From: Stanieria sp964562685
GTDB taxonomy: Bacteria; Cyanobacteriota; Cyanobacteriia; Cyanobacteriales; Xenococcaceae
Length of the DNA: 64,000 bases
NCBI GenBank assembly: GCA_964562685.1
Contig: CAZLUP010000010.1
Coordinates: 34,063-98,062 of the forward strand
Direction: 5' to 3'
Within the stretch, counting starts at the first letter, position 1. Each line of letters opens with the position of its first letter. The translations under genes were made by a program, and so were the position numbers. The notes beneath the pieces were generated by a model. It made no database searches, was not told the DNA's origin, and saw only the letters and a program-made list of their open reading frames with translations. This document shows positions 16,716 through 26,194 of the stretch, one piece after another.

Positions 16716-16732
16716 CCTGAATTAAATTCAGG
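16716..16732. repeat. Perfect 17-bp palindrome
   Basis: CCTGAATT, one central A, then AATTCAGG. It lies 23 bp after the 21-bp palindrome in the same GC-richer block. Confidence 0.8.
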
Positions 16733-16912
16733 TGACAGCCCCTTGGAAACAGGGAACAGTAAAATACAGAATATACAAATAATTCTGCATAAGTACTTAT
16801 GTGCCTTGCTAAAAGCAATATTGCGTTAATAGACTAAATTACCAAGTTGTTCAATTTTAAAACTAGGAAGCAGATAAACTAAAGGTTTAACCAGAGTCAA
16901 AATTAACAACCG

Positions 16913-18919
16913 ATGACTAATATACCTAAGCAGAGATGGCAGATTGCGCCAACCCAGTCAGATTTAGTTCAGGAAATCAGTCAATCAACCGGTCTTTTGC
17001 CAATTGTTAGTCAGGTGGTTGTTAATCGCGGAATTGATACCGCTCAATTAGCTCACTTATATATTGAACCAGAATCTCAACATTTACCTTCTCCTTTAGA
17101 GGAATTTCCCGATCTTGCTGTCAGTGTCGAGTTACTGTGTCAAGCGATCGCATCTGGGGAGAAAATTGCCATTTGTGGTGATTATGATGCGGATGGGATG
17201 ACTAGCACTGCTTTATTATTACGTGCTTTAAAACATTTGGGAGCGGATATTGATTATGCGATTCCCAGTCGCATGAAGGATGGTTATGGAATTAATCATC
17301 GCATTGTTGAGGAGTTTGCTGCTACAGATGTAGGTTTGATCTTAACGGTTGATAATGGTATTTCTGCTTATGAACCGATTCTACACGCTGTGGAATTAGG
17401 GTTGACAGTTATTATTACCGACCATCATGATTTACCTGAAAAGTTACCTCCTGCCGATGCTATTTTAAATCCTAAATTATTGTCAGAAACTTCTCCTTAT
17501 CGAGGATTAGCAGGAGTAGGAGTTGCTTATATTTTGGCTATAGCTACTGCTCAAAGTTTGGGACAATTAAAAGGTTTAACTAATCAAATTTTAGAGTTAT
17601 TTACGTTAGGAACAATTGCTGATTTAGCACCTTTAATTGGGGTTAATCGTCGCTGGTTGAAAAGAGGTTTGCGACAGTTACCTAATTCTGAATTAGAAGG
17701 TATCCAAGCTTTAATGCAAGTAGCAGGAATAAGCGAGGAACAAAAACAATTAAAACCTGATGATATTGGGTTTAAATTAGGACCCAGAATTAACGCGGTG
17801 GGTAGACTGGCCGATCCCCAAATTGTAATTGAATTATTAACGACTGATGATTCTGGAATAGCTTTAGAGAGGGCAATGCAATGCGAACAAATTAACCGTA
17901 AACGTCAGGAATTATGCGAACAAATTGAACAAGAAGCGATTTGGTTAGTTGAATCTACACCAATACTTTGGCAAGAGGTAAGAGTCTTAGTAGTTGTGAA
18001 GGAAGATTGGCATCATGGTGTGATTGGTATTGTCGCTTCTCGCTTGGTAGAACGTTATGGTGTACCAGTTTTTATTGGTACTTATGAAGAAGAAGAAAAA
18101 ACTAAAATTCGGGGTTCGGCAAGAGGAATTGAAGAATTTAATGTTTTTGAAGCTTTAAATTATTGTCATGATTTATTAGGAAAGTATGGTGGACATAAAG
18201 CAGCAGGAGGGTTTAGTTTAGCTGCTAATAATTTAGGAGCTTTTCAAGCAAGATTGAGTGAATTTGCTCATCAATGTTTAGAGTTAGAACATTTAAAACC
18301 TTTAATAAAAATAGATGCTCAGGTCAACTTTAAACAAATAGATTTGCATTTATATCAGCAAATTGAAAGTTTACAACCTTGGGGAATTGGTAATGATGTT
18401 CCTGTATTTTGGACAACAAATGTTTTACTCAAAGAACAAAAAATTGTAGGTAGTAATCATCTCAAATTAATTTTACAAGAAGAAAATTCCGACCAAGAAA
18501 TGAAAGCGATCGCATGGCGATGGAAAGATTATTTTCCTCTACCTAATCGTCTCGATCTTGCTTATAAATTAAAAGAAAATAACTGGCAAGGAAATATTAC
18601 TGTAGAACTGGAAATAGTAGGAGTAAGATTACCAAATATTAATAAGCAAGAAAACTTTCAAGTTTCTTCTGAAATTAAAAAAGCAGTTTTTAATTATCAA
18701 GGTAGAAGTTATGCTTGCAGTTGGTGGTTGTCTTTAAATGAACTAAGAATTAGAAATGAACAAGGAAAAATTTTAGCTGTTGAACCAGGAAATAAAACTG
18801 GTTTACTGGGAACAAGTAGAGCTAATGCCAAACAAGTCGATCTTACTCAACCTTATTTTCAAGAATTAATTCAAGTTGCTCAGATAGCTTTAGCTCAAAA
18901 TCAAGAACAAAAGGTTTAG
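16913..18919 (+). CDS. recJ: Single-stranded-DNA-specific exonuclease
   Basis: This 668-residue 5'-3' ssDNA exonuclease acts in recombination and mismatch repair. The DHH motifs are CGDYDADGMTSTALLL, TVDNGISAYEP and TDHHDLPEKLPPADA, the last giving the name. The DHHA1 domain ends with GKYGGHKAAGGFSLA, and an OB-like C-terminal region follows. It is somewhat longer than E. coli RecJ because of a C-terminal extension seen in cyanobacteria. The stop overlaps the end of the converging gene by 4 nt. Confidence 0.94.
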   Translation: MTNIPKQRWQIAPTQSDLVQEISQSTGLLPIVSQVVVNRGIDTAQLAHLYIEPESQHLPSPLEEFPDLAVSVELLCQAIASGEKIAICGDYDADGMTSTALLLRALKHLGADIDYAIPSRMKDGYGINHRIVEEFAATDVGLILTVDNGISAYEPILHAVELGLTVIITDHHDLPEKLPPADAILNPKLLSETSPYRGLAGVGVAYILAIATAQSLGQLKGLTNQILELFTLGTIADLAPLIGVNRRWLKRGLRQLPNSELEGIQALMQVAGISEEQKQLKPDDIGFKLGPRINAVGRLADPQIVIELLTTDDSGIALERAMQCEQINRKRQELCEQIEQEAIWLVESTPILWQEVRVLVVVKEDWHHGVIGIVASRLVERYGVPVFIGTYEEEEKTKIRGSARGIEEFNVFEALNYCHDLLGKYGGHKAAGGFSLAANNLGAFQARLSEFAHQCLELEHLKPLIKIDAQVNFKQIDLHLYQQIESLQPWGIGNDVPVFWTTNVLLKEQKIVGSNHLKLILQEENSDQEMKAIAWRWKDYFPLPNRLDLAYKLKENNWQGNITVELEIVGVRLPNINKQENFQVSSEIKKAVFNYQGRSYACSWWLSLNELRIRNEQGKILAVEPGNKTGLLGTSRANAKQVDLTQPYFQELIQVAQIALAQNQEQKV

Positions 18920-19524
18920 TTTTCTCTATTTTCTTCTAATTGCTGACGACCATTGCTAATAATTTGTAGCATCTGTTGAAGTTGTTGTTCAATATTATCT
19001 AAGACTCCATCAGCGTAATCATCTGCTCCATTTTGAATATCTCTACATTCAGCCATAGCCAATTCTCGCCAATGAGCTATAGTTGCTTGAGTTTGTTGTT
19101 GTAATTGTTCGCATTCTTGTTCTACTTGATATTTTAGTTGACTTGCTTCCAATTCAGCTTGATGAATAATGGCTGACTCACTCAAGATTTTACTGGCTTT
19201 TTCTTGAGCAGATCTGACTAAATTATGACTATAATTTTCTGCTTCTTCGATAATTTCTTGTCGGCGGTGTAAAATTTCAATGGCTCGATTCAAAGCTTGA
19301 GGTAAACAGTTTCTAATTAAATGAAGTTGATTAAGAATGCGATCGCGGTCAATAATAGTTAGTTTAGAAAAAGGAAGATTAACTCCATCCAAAACTAAAT
19401 TTTCGAGAGCATCTAGTTCTCTTTCTAATTTTAAATCTGATTCTGGTGTTAGTTGAGGATTTTCTACTCTTTTGTGAGTTGGCGAAGGAGACTGGTAATG
19501 ATGAGAAGGATATGAATTTAGCAT
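18916..19524 (-). CDS. Coiled-coil, DivIVA-like hypothetical protein
   Basis: The 202-residue soluble protein is dominated by coiled coil from about residue 30 to the end. The helical stretches are rich in Glu and Gln (HRRQEIIEEAENYSHNLV, LEASQLKYQVEQECEQLQ). The central part resembles DivIVA and ATP-synthase b-subunit type coiled coils. It lacks a recognisable catalytic site. It lies between convergent recJ and, 272 bp upstream on the same strand, coaD. A cell-division or membrane-scaffold role is only an inference. Confidence 0.65.
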   Translation of the reverse strand: MLNSYPSHHYQSPSPTHKRVENPQLTPESDLKLERELDALENLVLDGVNLPFSKLTIIDRDRILNQLHLIRNCLPQALNRAIEILHRRQEIIEEAENYSHNLVRSAQEKASKILSESAIIHQAELEASQLKYQVEQECEQLQQQTQATIAHWRELAMAECRDIQNGADDYADGVLDNIEQQLQQMLQIISNGRQQLEENREN

Positions 19525-19796
19525 TAGTAAATTAGATTATAAATTGTTTATTATATAACTAATTTTTTGGTAATTTTATTTAAATTTTAAAATTAAAAAA
19601 ATTGTGACATTTTTAGTTAAAAATTGGCTATCTTTTTAGCAACTAAAAGACGCTTAAGATTTTCAGTAGGTCAAACAAGAATGACTCAAAAACCCACTTT
19701 CTCAACCGCCAAAAACAGGAAAGATTAAGTTAAATATAATAAACCTAAGCGTTTAGTGATGGGATTATTAATTTTGCCAAAAAAAATTAATAAAAG

Positions 19797-20288
19797 TCAA
19801 TATTTAATTTTGATATTTTGATAATGGAGATAGAGATCTTGAGCAACATTTTCAGGAACAAGATGATCGATTGAGCCACCAAATTGAGCAATTTCTTTAA
19901 CGACACTACTACTTAAAAAACTATATTCTTTAGCAGTAGCTAAAAATAACGTTTCTATTTCTTCACACAAAGTTTTGTTTGTATGTGCCATTTGTAGTTC
20001 TTTTTCAAAATCAGATAGAACTCGTAAACCTCTTAATAAAACTCCTGCACGACTTATTTTGGCATAATCAACAGTTAAACCAAAAAAACTATCTATTTCT
20101 ACATTAGATAAATGCTGCGTACAGATACTAATTTGCTTAACTCTTTGTTCCACACTAAATAAAGGCTGTTTACTCGTATTGGCAAGAACCGCCACAATTA
20201 CCTTTTCAAACAATTTAGCACCTCGTTCGATAATATCGAGATGACCAAGAGTAATAGGATCGAAACTACCTGGATAAATAGCAATCAT
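19797..20288 (-). CDS. coaD: Phosphopantetheine adenylyltransferase
   Basis: This 163-residue enzyme converts 4'-phosphopantetheine and ATP to dephospho-CoA, the penultimate step of CoA synthesis. The nucleotidyltransferase motif IAIYPGSFDPITLGHLDIIE opens the protein, and LLRGLRVLSDFEKELQMAHT and EYSFLSSSVVKEIAQFGG follow. The last motif has Lys where Arg is more usual. I start at the ATG at 20288, the family start; the frame from 20321 adds eleven residues. Confidence 0.95.
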   Translation of the reverse strand: MIAIYPGSFDPITLGHLDIIERGAKLFEKVIVAVLANTSKQPLFSVEQRVKQISICTQHLSNVEIDSFFGLTVDYAKISRAGVLLRGLRVLSDFEKELQMAHTNKTLCEEIETLFLATAKEYSFLSSSVVKEIAQFGGSIDHLVPENVAQDLYLHYQNIKIKY

Positions 20289-20549
20289 TGATACATTTTT
20301 TGAAAGCGATCGGCAATTCATCTTATAACTAATTAAGAGTAAGACTAATATCTTTTAGTTAAAAATAAGAATTGCAGTTATTGAACTGAATCAAAATTAT
20401 TTAAGATAAACAATCAAAAAACCTTTGTCCCTGATAGCTGTACTGTTCTGTCCACAAACACAGTAAAGTTTTAAGTACATTGAGATCGAGTCCCAAAATA
20501 TTAAACTTAAATTCTTGACTTACAATTCCTGGAGAACAAAATATGCCAA

Positions 20550-20667
20550 CTAAACCTTGCCTCCGTTTCCTGAGTGCCTGTCGCCTGGGGTCTCCCCAGG
20601 CGTTTATAAGGCACGTCCCTACGCTAAGCCGAGTACAGTTATGGCGAGGGTCTCCACGGAGGTTTAG
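20550..20667 (+). repeat. Palindrome-rich element abutting the histidine kinase start
   Basis: About 118 bp that are GC-rich against their surroundings. The centre is a strong hairpin (CGCCTGGGG, TCT, CCCCAGGCG at 20582-20602) extended by GTGCCT/AGGCAC (20574-20614). The ends carry CTAAACC (20550) and GGTTTAG (up to 20667) as inverted repeats. The right end provides the GGAGG (20658-20662) that lies 5 nt before the kinase ATG. Confidence 0.6.
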
Positions 20668-22101
20668 ATGAAAAAAAATCGCTTTTGGTTCTGGGATAGT
20701 TTTTCTTTTGGATTTCGAGGTCGTATTATGGCAGTATATTTGCTGCTGATACTCATTGCTTTTTCTGCTGCTATCTTTGGGATTCGACGGGTTTTGTTGC
20801 TTCGTTTTGAAGAAAGAATTGAAAAAGCTCTCCAACAAGAGGTACAAGAGTTACATCTTTTGATAAGTGGAACAAATCCGACTACAGCAAAACCCTTTGG
20901 AGAAAATATTACCGCCATTTTCAACGTATTTCTTAGTCGCAATATTCCTGAAGCTCATGAATATCTAATCGCTTTACATCCAGACGGTTTTTATTACTCT
21001 AGTCCATTGGCACTACCTCAATCAATTGATCGCAATTCAGAGATAGTTCAGCACTGGCAAAAACTGACTAAACCAGAGCAAGGAAAAATAGATGAATCTC
21101 AAGATCAAATTGTTTATTTAGCAGAACCTATCGAAATTAATGGAAAAGTCCGAGGAGTGTTTGTTGTTGCTATTGCTGCTGGATATGAACGTCAAGAAAT
21201 TGATGAAGCAACTCTGATTATTGTCCAGGTGACTATTGTTGTAATAATTAGTACTACTATTTTGGCTTGGATTTTAGCTGGACAAATATTAGCTCCTCTG
21301 CGTATACTCACCAACACTACTCAGGCTATCAGTGAAACTAATTTAGAAAAACGTATTCCAGTCCAAGGAAAAGATGAAATTGCTCAACTGAGCATGACTT
21401 TTAATGAAATGTTGAATAGGCTTGAGTCTGCTTTTAATAACCAAAGACATTTTCTCAATGATATTAGTCATGAACTAAGAACACCGATTACTATTATTCA
21501 AGGACATTTAGAATTAATCGGCTCTACTCCTGAAGAACAACATCAAACTCTAGAATTAGTGATTGATGAATTAAAGCGGATGAGTCGTTTAGTAGCAGAT
21601 TTGATGTTACTGGCTAAATCACAGCAACCTAACTTTTTGCATTTAGAAACTGTTCAATTAAGCAAGTTGACTGAAGAAATGTATGATAGATCTACAGTTT
21701 TGGCAGATCGAAACTGGCATCTAGAGCAAGTTGGCTCAGGTTTAATTGTGGTAGATCGTCAACGATTAATACAAGCAATCATTAACTTAGTCCAAAATGC
21801 AACTAAACATACACAAGTTAGTGATGTAATCGCTTTAGGTTCGGAAATAAATCAAGGTTATGTTCGTTTTTGGGTAAGAGATACAGGAACTGGAATTTCC
21901 TTGTCTGAACAATCGCAAATTTTTGACCGTTTTATTAAAGGAAATAATAGTAGAAATTCAGAAGGAACAGGTTTAGGATTGGCAATTGTTAAAGCGATCG
22001 TACAAGCTCACAAAGGAAAAATAGAATTATGTAGTCAACCAGGAAAGGGAGCTAAATTTACTTTAACTTTACCTGTCGATACTCCAATTAATTATAATTA
22101 A
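20668..22101 (+). CDS. Sensor histidine kinase (HAMP, HisKA, HATPase)
   Basis: This 477-residue kinase has membrane helices at about 20-39 and 183-205 flanking a periplasmic sensor region. A HAMP linker follows, then the phospho-acceptor DISHELRTPITIIQGHLELI (H268) and a complete ATPase domain (QAIINLVQNATKHT, DTGTGISLSEQSQIFDRF, EGTGLGLAIVKAIVQAHKG). No response regulator gene is adjacent, so its partner is unknown. The ATG is preceded at 5 nt by GGAGG, which lies in the edge of a palindromic repeat element. Confidence 0.93.
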   Translation: MKKNRFWFWDSFSFGFRGRIMAVYLLLILIAFSAAIFGIRRVLLLRFEERIEKALQQEVQELHLLISGTNPTTAKPFGENITAIFNVFLSRNIPEAHEYLIALHPDGFYYSSPLALPQSIDRNSEIVQHWQKLTKPEQGKIDESQDQIVYLAEPIEINGKVRGVFVVAIAAGYERQEIDEATLIIVQVTIVVIISTTILAWILAGQILAPLRILTNTTQAISETNLEKRIPVQGKDEIAQLSMTFNEMLNRLESAFNNQRHFLNDISHELRTPITIIQGHLELIGSTPEEQHQTLELVIDELKRMSRLVADLMLLAKSQQPNFLHLETVQLSKLTEEMYDRSTVLADRNWHLEQVGSGLIVVDRQRLIQAIINLVQNATKHTQVSDVIALGSEINQGYVRFWVRDTGTGISLSEQSQIFDRFIKGNNSRNSEGTGLGLAIVKAIVQAHKGKIELCSQPGKGAKFTLTLPVDTPINYN

Positions 22102-22353
22102 ACGTAATCATTATAATTGTCTTTTAGAGATAACAGATTAAGGAACTATTTTTAAGATTTTTGCTATTAATAATCACTTTTAAATAAGCTTATAATAATT
22201 GTAATTTTTCTGAGTATTTAAATTTTAAAAAAAACCATAAAGACATTGATTTTATTGTAAATGCAATAAATATTTTCTGCAAATACTGCTTAATAAGCAT
22301 TTAAATATAAACTTAAATCTATTTAGTTTAAGCAAATAACCTTGAGGTAAAAA
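22102..22353. other. AT-rich upstream region of glnB
   Basis: This stretch of about 250 very AT-rich bases contains a plausible GAGGT ribosome site just before the glnB ATG. I looked for an NtcA site (GTA-N8-TAC) and did not find a convincing one. Confidence 0.4.
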
Positions 22354-22692
22354 ATGAAAAAAGTAGAAGCAATTATTCATTCTTACAAAATAGAAGAAGT
22401 GAAGTTAGCATTGGTTAATGTTGGTGTTATTGGCATGACTATTTCAGAATTAAAAGGATTTGGTAATCAAAAAGGAGTGACTACTCGTTATCGAGGTAGT
22501 GAATACAAAATAGAATTTCTTCCCAAAATCAAAGTTGAAATTGTAGTTGAAGATGAACAAGTTGATTATATTGTTGAGCAAATTTCTCTAGCTGCACGTA
22601 CAGGAGAAATTGGTGATGGTAAGATTTTTGTTCGTCCTATTAATGATGTAATTCGGATCAGAACAAATGAACAAGGAATTGCTGCGATGTAA
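22354..22692 (+). CDS. glnB: PII nitrogen regulatory protein (divergent GlnB)
   Basis: The 112-residue trimeric signal protein senses ATP/ADP and 2-oxoglutarate and controls nitrogen and carbon metabolism. It has the PII signature regions TTRYRGSEYKIEF (T-loop with Ser49 and Tyr51, the modification sites in cyanobacteria and enterobacteria) and RTGEIGDGKIFVRPINDV. Deviations from usual PII sequences are Asn38 in GFGNQKG, where Arg is normal, and HSYK near residue 9-12, where RPFK is normal. Arg101 and Arg103 are kept. It may be a second paralogue rather than the main PII. Confidence 0.9.
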   Translation: MKKVEAIIHSYKIEEVKLALVNVGVIGMTISELKGFGNQKGVTTRYRGSEYKIEFLPKIKVEIVVEDEQVDYIVEQISLAARTGEIGDGKIFVRPINDVIRIRTNEQGIAAM

Positions 22693-22785
22693 TTTTTTTA
22701 CCAGTTAATTAATAAATTTAAAGCAAAATTAAAACAATCTTAACTTTGATTAATTAAGCTAGCCCCTGTGAGTGAGGAGTTAGCT

Positions 22786-23304
22786 ATGTCAATTATAAAT
22801 ATTTTGCTGGTAGCATTCCTGTTATTGTTAATTGGAGATTTTTTATCTACTTTTTTTTATCATGTTCCAGAACACGTTTTTGGTAAGTTTCATACTTTAG
22901 TTCACCATGGTAAAAATCGCAGTTTTATTCATTACGCGATTTTGACTAAAAATCCTTTAGTGTTGTTGGATGGAATGGTTGGTGCTTTGCCTTATTTTAT
23001 ATTTGTACCTTGGTTGTGGCAAATTTCCCCGCTTGGGACACTTTTAGGTTTAATTTTAGGTGAATTACACGTAGTTTGGCGACACGTTTCGATTATTAAT
23101 TGGCAGACTCCCCAAGTAATCAAATTTTGTTGTCGACTTTTGTTTATTACGACTCCCGAACGTCATTGGTTACATCATCAAAATGCTAGTTTAGCTTATG
23201 GTGATATTTTCACTTTTTATAATTATCCTGCCCAATTATGGCTCAAATTTTTAATTGTGATCAAACACAAATTTCAAAAAATTGTTCGTATTTCCAAAGC
23301 TTAA
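22786..23304 (+). CDS. Fatty-acid hydroxylase / sterol-desaturase-like membrane protein
   Basis: The protein has an N-terminal hydrophobic segment and the histidine clusters of di-iron membrane hydroxylases: HVPEHVFGKFHTLVHHGKN, then HVVWRHVS, then ERHWLHHQNA. These are the His boxes that bind the iron pair in the fatty acid hydroxylase superfamily. Substrate is unknown. I chose the ATG at 22786, which has GAGGAG 6-7 nt upstream; a GTG at 22768 would place that site inside the gene. At about 172 residues it is on the short side for the superfamily. Confidence 0.75.
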   Translation: MSIINILLVAFLLLLIGDFLSTFFYHVPEHVFGKFHTLVHHGKNRSFIHYAILTKNPLVLLDGMVGALPYFIFVPWLWQISPLGTLLGLILGELHVVWRHVSIINWQTPQVIKFCCRLLFITTPERHWLHHQNASLAYGDIFTFYNYPAQLWLKFLIVIKHKFQKIVRISKA

Positions 23305-23380
23305 CCTGTTAATTATTATTTCTTTACCAAAATAATTTAGACTCGAACTGGAACTTTTTTAAGCTGAATAATTGCCCATT

Positions 23381-24001
23381 ATGCTGCTCGCCAATCAAAT
23401 AACATCGAAACTTTATTTAGAGCTAAATGAAGATAAGCTTTTACTACAATTTTATGAAAAAGGTGAAGAAATTCCTTTATTTGAGCAAGGTTTTTGGCAA
23501 GTTTATCGAGGAGTAGTACAACTAAGTAGAATTAATTTAAAGGGTGAAGAGATAACTGTGGGTTGGGCAATAAAAAATACAGCTTTTGGAACTCTTTTAA
23601 AACATACTGGTGTTGATCGCGCTCAAGCTTTATCAGATGTATATGTGCGATGGCTTTCTCCTCAAGATATTGAAAAGTATCCTCATTTTGGTCGCATTCT
23701 TCTAGATCAATTAAGTCGTCGTTTGATAATTGCGGAACATTTGTTAACTATTACAGGATTAAAAAGAGTTGAAGATCGTTTGTGGGAATTATTATTGCTG
23801 TTAAAACAAGAAATTGGGCAAACTGCGGTTAATGGTACTCGTCTAACTGTACGTTTTACTCATCAAAATTTGGCTGATATGATTTGTACTACTAGAGTTA
23901 CTGTGACCAGAATGTTAGGTGATTTTCAAACTAGAGGATTAATTGTAGTCGATCACGACCGCCATTTGATTATTCAAGATGTTTTAAAAGACAGTAATTA
24001 A
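23381..24001 (+). CDS. Crp/Fnr family transcriptional regulator, NtcA-like HTH
   Basis: The product has a cupin-like N-terminal effector domain (about 1-110) and a winged HTH with RFTHQNLADMICTTRVTVTR, close to the DNA-recognition helix of NtcA. The cyclic-nucleotide phosphate-binding residues are not obvious, so the effector is unclear. It starts at the ATG at 23381; the TTG at 23372 is an alternative. The downstream chrA pseudogene is convergent and overlaps its end. Nitrogen-related control is possible but is inferred only from the HTH. Confidence 0.85.
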   Translation: MLLANQITSKLYLELNEDKLLLQFYEKGEEIPLFEQGFWQVYRGVVQLSRINLKGEEITVGWAIKNTAFGTLLKHTGVDRAQALSDVYVRWLSPQDIEKYPHFGRILLDQLSRRLIIAEHLLTITGLKRVEDRLWELLLLLKQEIGQTAVNGTRLTVRFTHQNLADMICTTRVTVTRMLGDFQTRGLIVVDHDRHLIIQDVLKDSN

Positions 24002-25187
24002 CAATCCTAATAATCCTCCTAATAAAATCAATTTCCAAGTAGCAATTTGGTAACTAATTAGGGCTATTAAAGATAAAATTAAAATCAATCCTGCTCCAAT
24101 TGAGTGGGATATTTTTGTTTGAATTAAAGTATTTTGAGCAATAGGAATAGCAGCAGCAGCAATTGCGCCTAAAACGGCGGGAGTTACTCCTTTTAAAAAA
24201 CTTTTTATCCACTTATTTTGACGGATTTTTCTTAGTAGAGGAGCAGCTAACATAATAAAAGCAAAAGACGGAGTAAAGATTGCGATCATAGCAAGTAATG
24301 CACCTAAAACTCTAGCAACTTTATAACCAATAAAAGCAGCAGTTAAAACTACTGGACCGAGACTAATTTGTCCAATCGCTACACCATTAATAAAGTCGGT
24401 CATTGTGAGCCAATGCAATTTTTGGACAACTTCCGATTCTAAAAGTGGAATAATAACTAATCCTCCGCCAAAAATAAAAGTCCCTATTTTAATAAAAAAT
24501 AAAGCTAAAGTTAACCCAAATTCTTTGATTCTTGCAATTCCCCAAAAACTAGAAAGAGCTAAACTTTCTGAAGGTAAGTTACTTGAAACTAAAGAAAAGA
24601 AAGGAAAATAAAAACTATTTAGTTGATGAAACTTTGGTGGATTTGGTGGACGAAAATAAGATAAACCAACTAATCCAGCAATAATAAATTGAACAAATAC
24701 ATTAACAGGAGAAAAAAGTGTGGCTAATAATACACCTATTGCGATCGCTATGCTTTTTAGTTTTAAGAATTTTTTTGCCTAACTTCCAACAAAAACTAAA
24801 AATAATAGCAGTAATAACTGGAGCAATTCCTAAAAATAAAGCGTCAATTTGAGGTACTTCTTGCCACCTAAAATAAGCCCAGGAAAGCAAAACTACAATA
24901 AAAAAAGCAGGGGTAATGAAACATAACCCTGCAATAATTGCCCCCAATTGTCCTCCACGAAGATATCCAGTATAAATACTTAGTTGGGTAGAAGCAGGAC
25001 CAGGAAGCATTTCACAAATAGCTAAACCTTCACTAAATTCTTCTGGACTTAACCATTGGCGTTTCACTACTGCTTCATCGTTAATCATCGCCATGTGAGC
25101 CTGGGGCCCACCAAACCCAATTAAGCCTAATTTGAGGAAAACTGAAGCTAATTCTTGATATTTGCGATTTGAGTGCAATTCACCCAT
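23984..25187 (-). pseudogene. chrA: Chromate transporter chrA, interrupted by a frameshift
   Basis: The two homologous halves of ChrA are present: FLKLGLIGFGGPQAHMAMI near the start and FFIKIGTFIFGGGLVIIPLL in the middle. The reading frame breaks at a run of seven A (coding strand) at 24770-24776. With six A the frame reads WKLGKKFLKLKSIAIAIG and continues to a stop at 23984, giving a full-length 400-residue protein. As it stands, translation ends at about residue 161. It could be a true mutation, a slippage or phase-variable site, or a sequencing error in the homopolymer. An intact product would export chromate. Confidence 0.85.
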
Positions 25188-25206
25188 GATTTATCTAAAC
25201 AAATCT

Positions 25207-25383
25207 TTATTCTTCCTCATCAAGCTTAGTTTTTGTGACTAAATTTGGCTCAAATACAGTTAACATTTGACGACGTACTGCGATCGCCCAAAGTTCAAAA
25301 TCAAAATTGTTACTATTAGGATTGATTGATTCTAAATTGTAGTTAAGATTTTTTTGAGAAAGATCGATCAGATTGGAATTCAT
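25207..25383 (-). CDS. Short hypothetical protein (58 aa)
   Basis: A 58-codon frame starts MNSNLIDLSQKNLNYNLESI and ends LVTKTKLDEEE. The middle NFDFELWAIAVRRQMLTVFE has normal protein composition and a HIP1 site in frame. It lies directly upstream of chrA on the same strand, ending 20 nt before the chrA start, so the two may be co-transcribed. No family is recognised. Confidence 0.5.
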   Translation of the reverse strand: MNSNLIDLSQKNLNYNLESINPNSNNFDFELWAIAVRRQMLTVFEPNLVTKTKLDEEE

Positions 25384-26194
25384 TGGTAGTAAAGTATTAT
25401 TGGTTAAAAAAATTAAAATTTCAACAAGTTTGTAACAAGGGTTACAAAGTATTTATAATCATTATTATTTTTTTGCTCAACGAGCAGAATTAAATTTGAG
25501 CAAGCTTTTTGTTAAGGCAAAATTAGCCAAAAAATAAGTATCCTGTTTATTATTGAATTCTTATAATCAAAACTTACTCGCTCCGTAGCCAAGCATTTAG
25601 TTAAGATGAAAAACAATATTTTTTTTATTGTAACTATCTTTTTGATTATTGGTTTTAAGATAATCTGTTTGACTACTAAACTTGTATTAAAACAACAGTG
25701 TCAATTGACTGAAGTTATACGATCTTGGTTTTAGCATCAATATTAGGATCAATAAGCAAAAACATAGCAAGTTCTTTTTTAGCTCTAAAAATATTTTAAC
25801 GGAATTACTAAATATTATCTTAGCTTAATTGATTTTTCTGAGTCAGTAGAATTGTTTTACTCTCAAAGTTTAAAAAATATTACTTTGACCAAGAAAATCT
25901 TTCCTATTTAAAAATTATGTGTTATCACAACTCCTTGAGCAAATGTTACTCGTACTAAGTTACTAATTGTTTGACTAAGCTATTGGAAATTACTTAAATT
26001 TAAGTAATTACTTTTTTTACAAAACAATAAAATTGAACTTTGAAAATCGCCAAAACAATCTTAACTGAATTGCAATGGTTATATCAAGATTAATCAAAAA
26101 ATTGTTACTAATTTATTCACAAATTCCTCACATTGTTTTTCTAAACTAGTTTTGGTAGATCACTTAAGATTGTTAGCTCGGAGGTTGGGTTAAG
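25384..26194. other. Long AT-rich intergenic region
   Basis: About 810 bp are very AT-rich. I see no ORF with coding character, no tRNA and no clear repeat. The end carries the hsp20 leader with GGAGG about 11 nt before its ATG. A CIRCE-type inverted repeat is not visible. Confidence 0.45.

Larger units (their letters stand above)
16524..16912. other. Intergenic region with two perfect palindromes
   Basis: This 389-bp gap holds a GC-richer block at about 16640-16760 with two perfect inverted repeats, 16672-16692 (10-bp arms) and 16716-16732 (8-bp arms). The block stands out from the AT-rich surroundings. It could be the remnant end of an insertion sequence. No ORF of note is present. Confidence 0.5.

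Noticed and set aside
20401..20847. 148-aa minus-strand ORF
   Set aside because: Half of it is antisense to the histidine kinase and the rest crosses a palindromic repeat.
26140..26194. CIRCE heat-shock operator before hsp20
   Set aside because: No TTAGCACTC-N9-GAGTGCTAA inverted repeat is visible.
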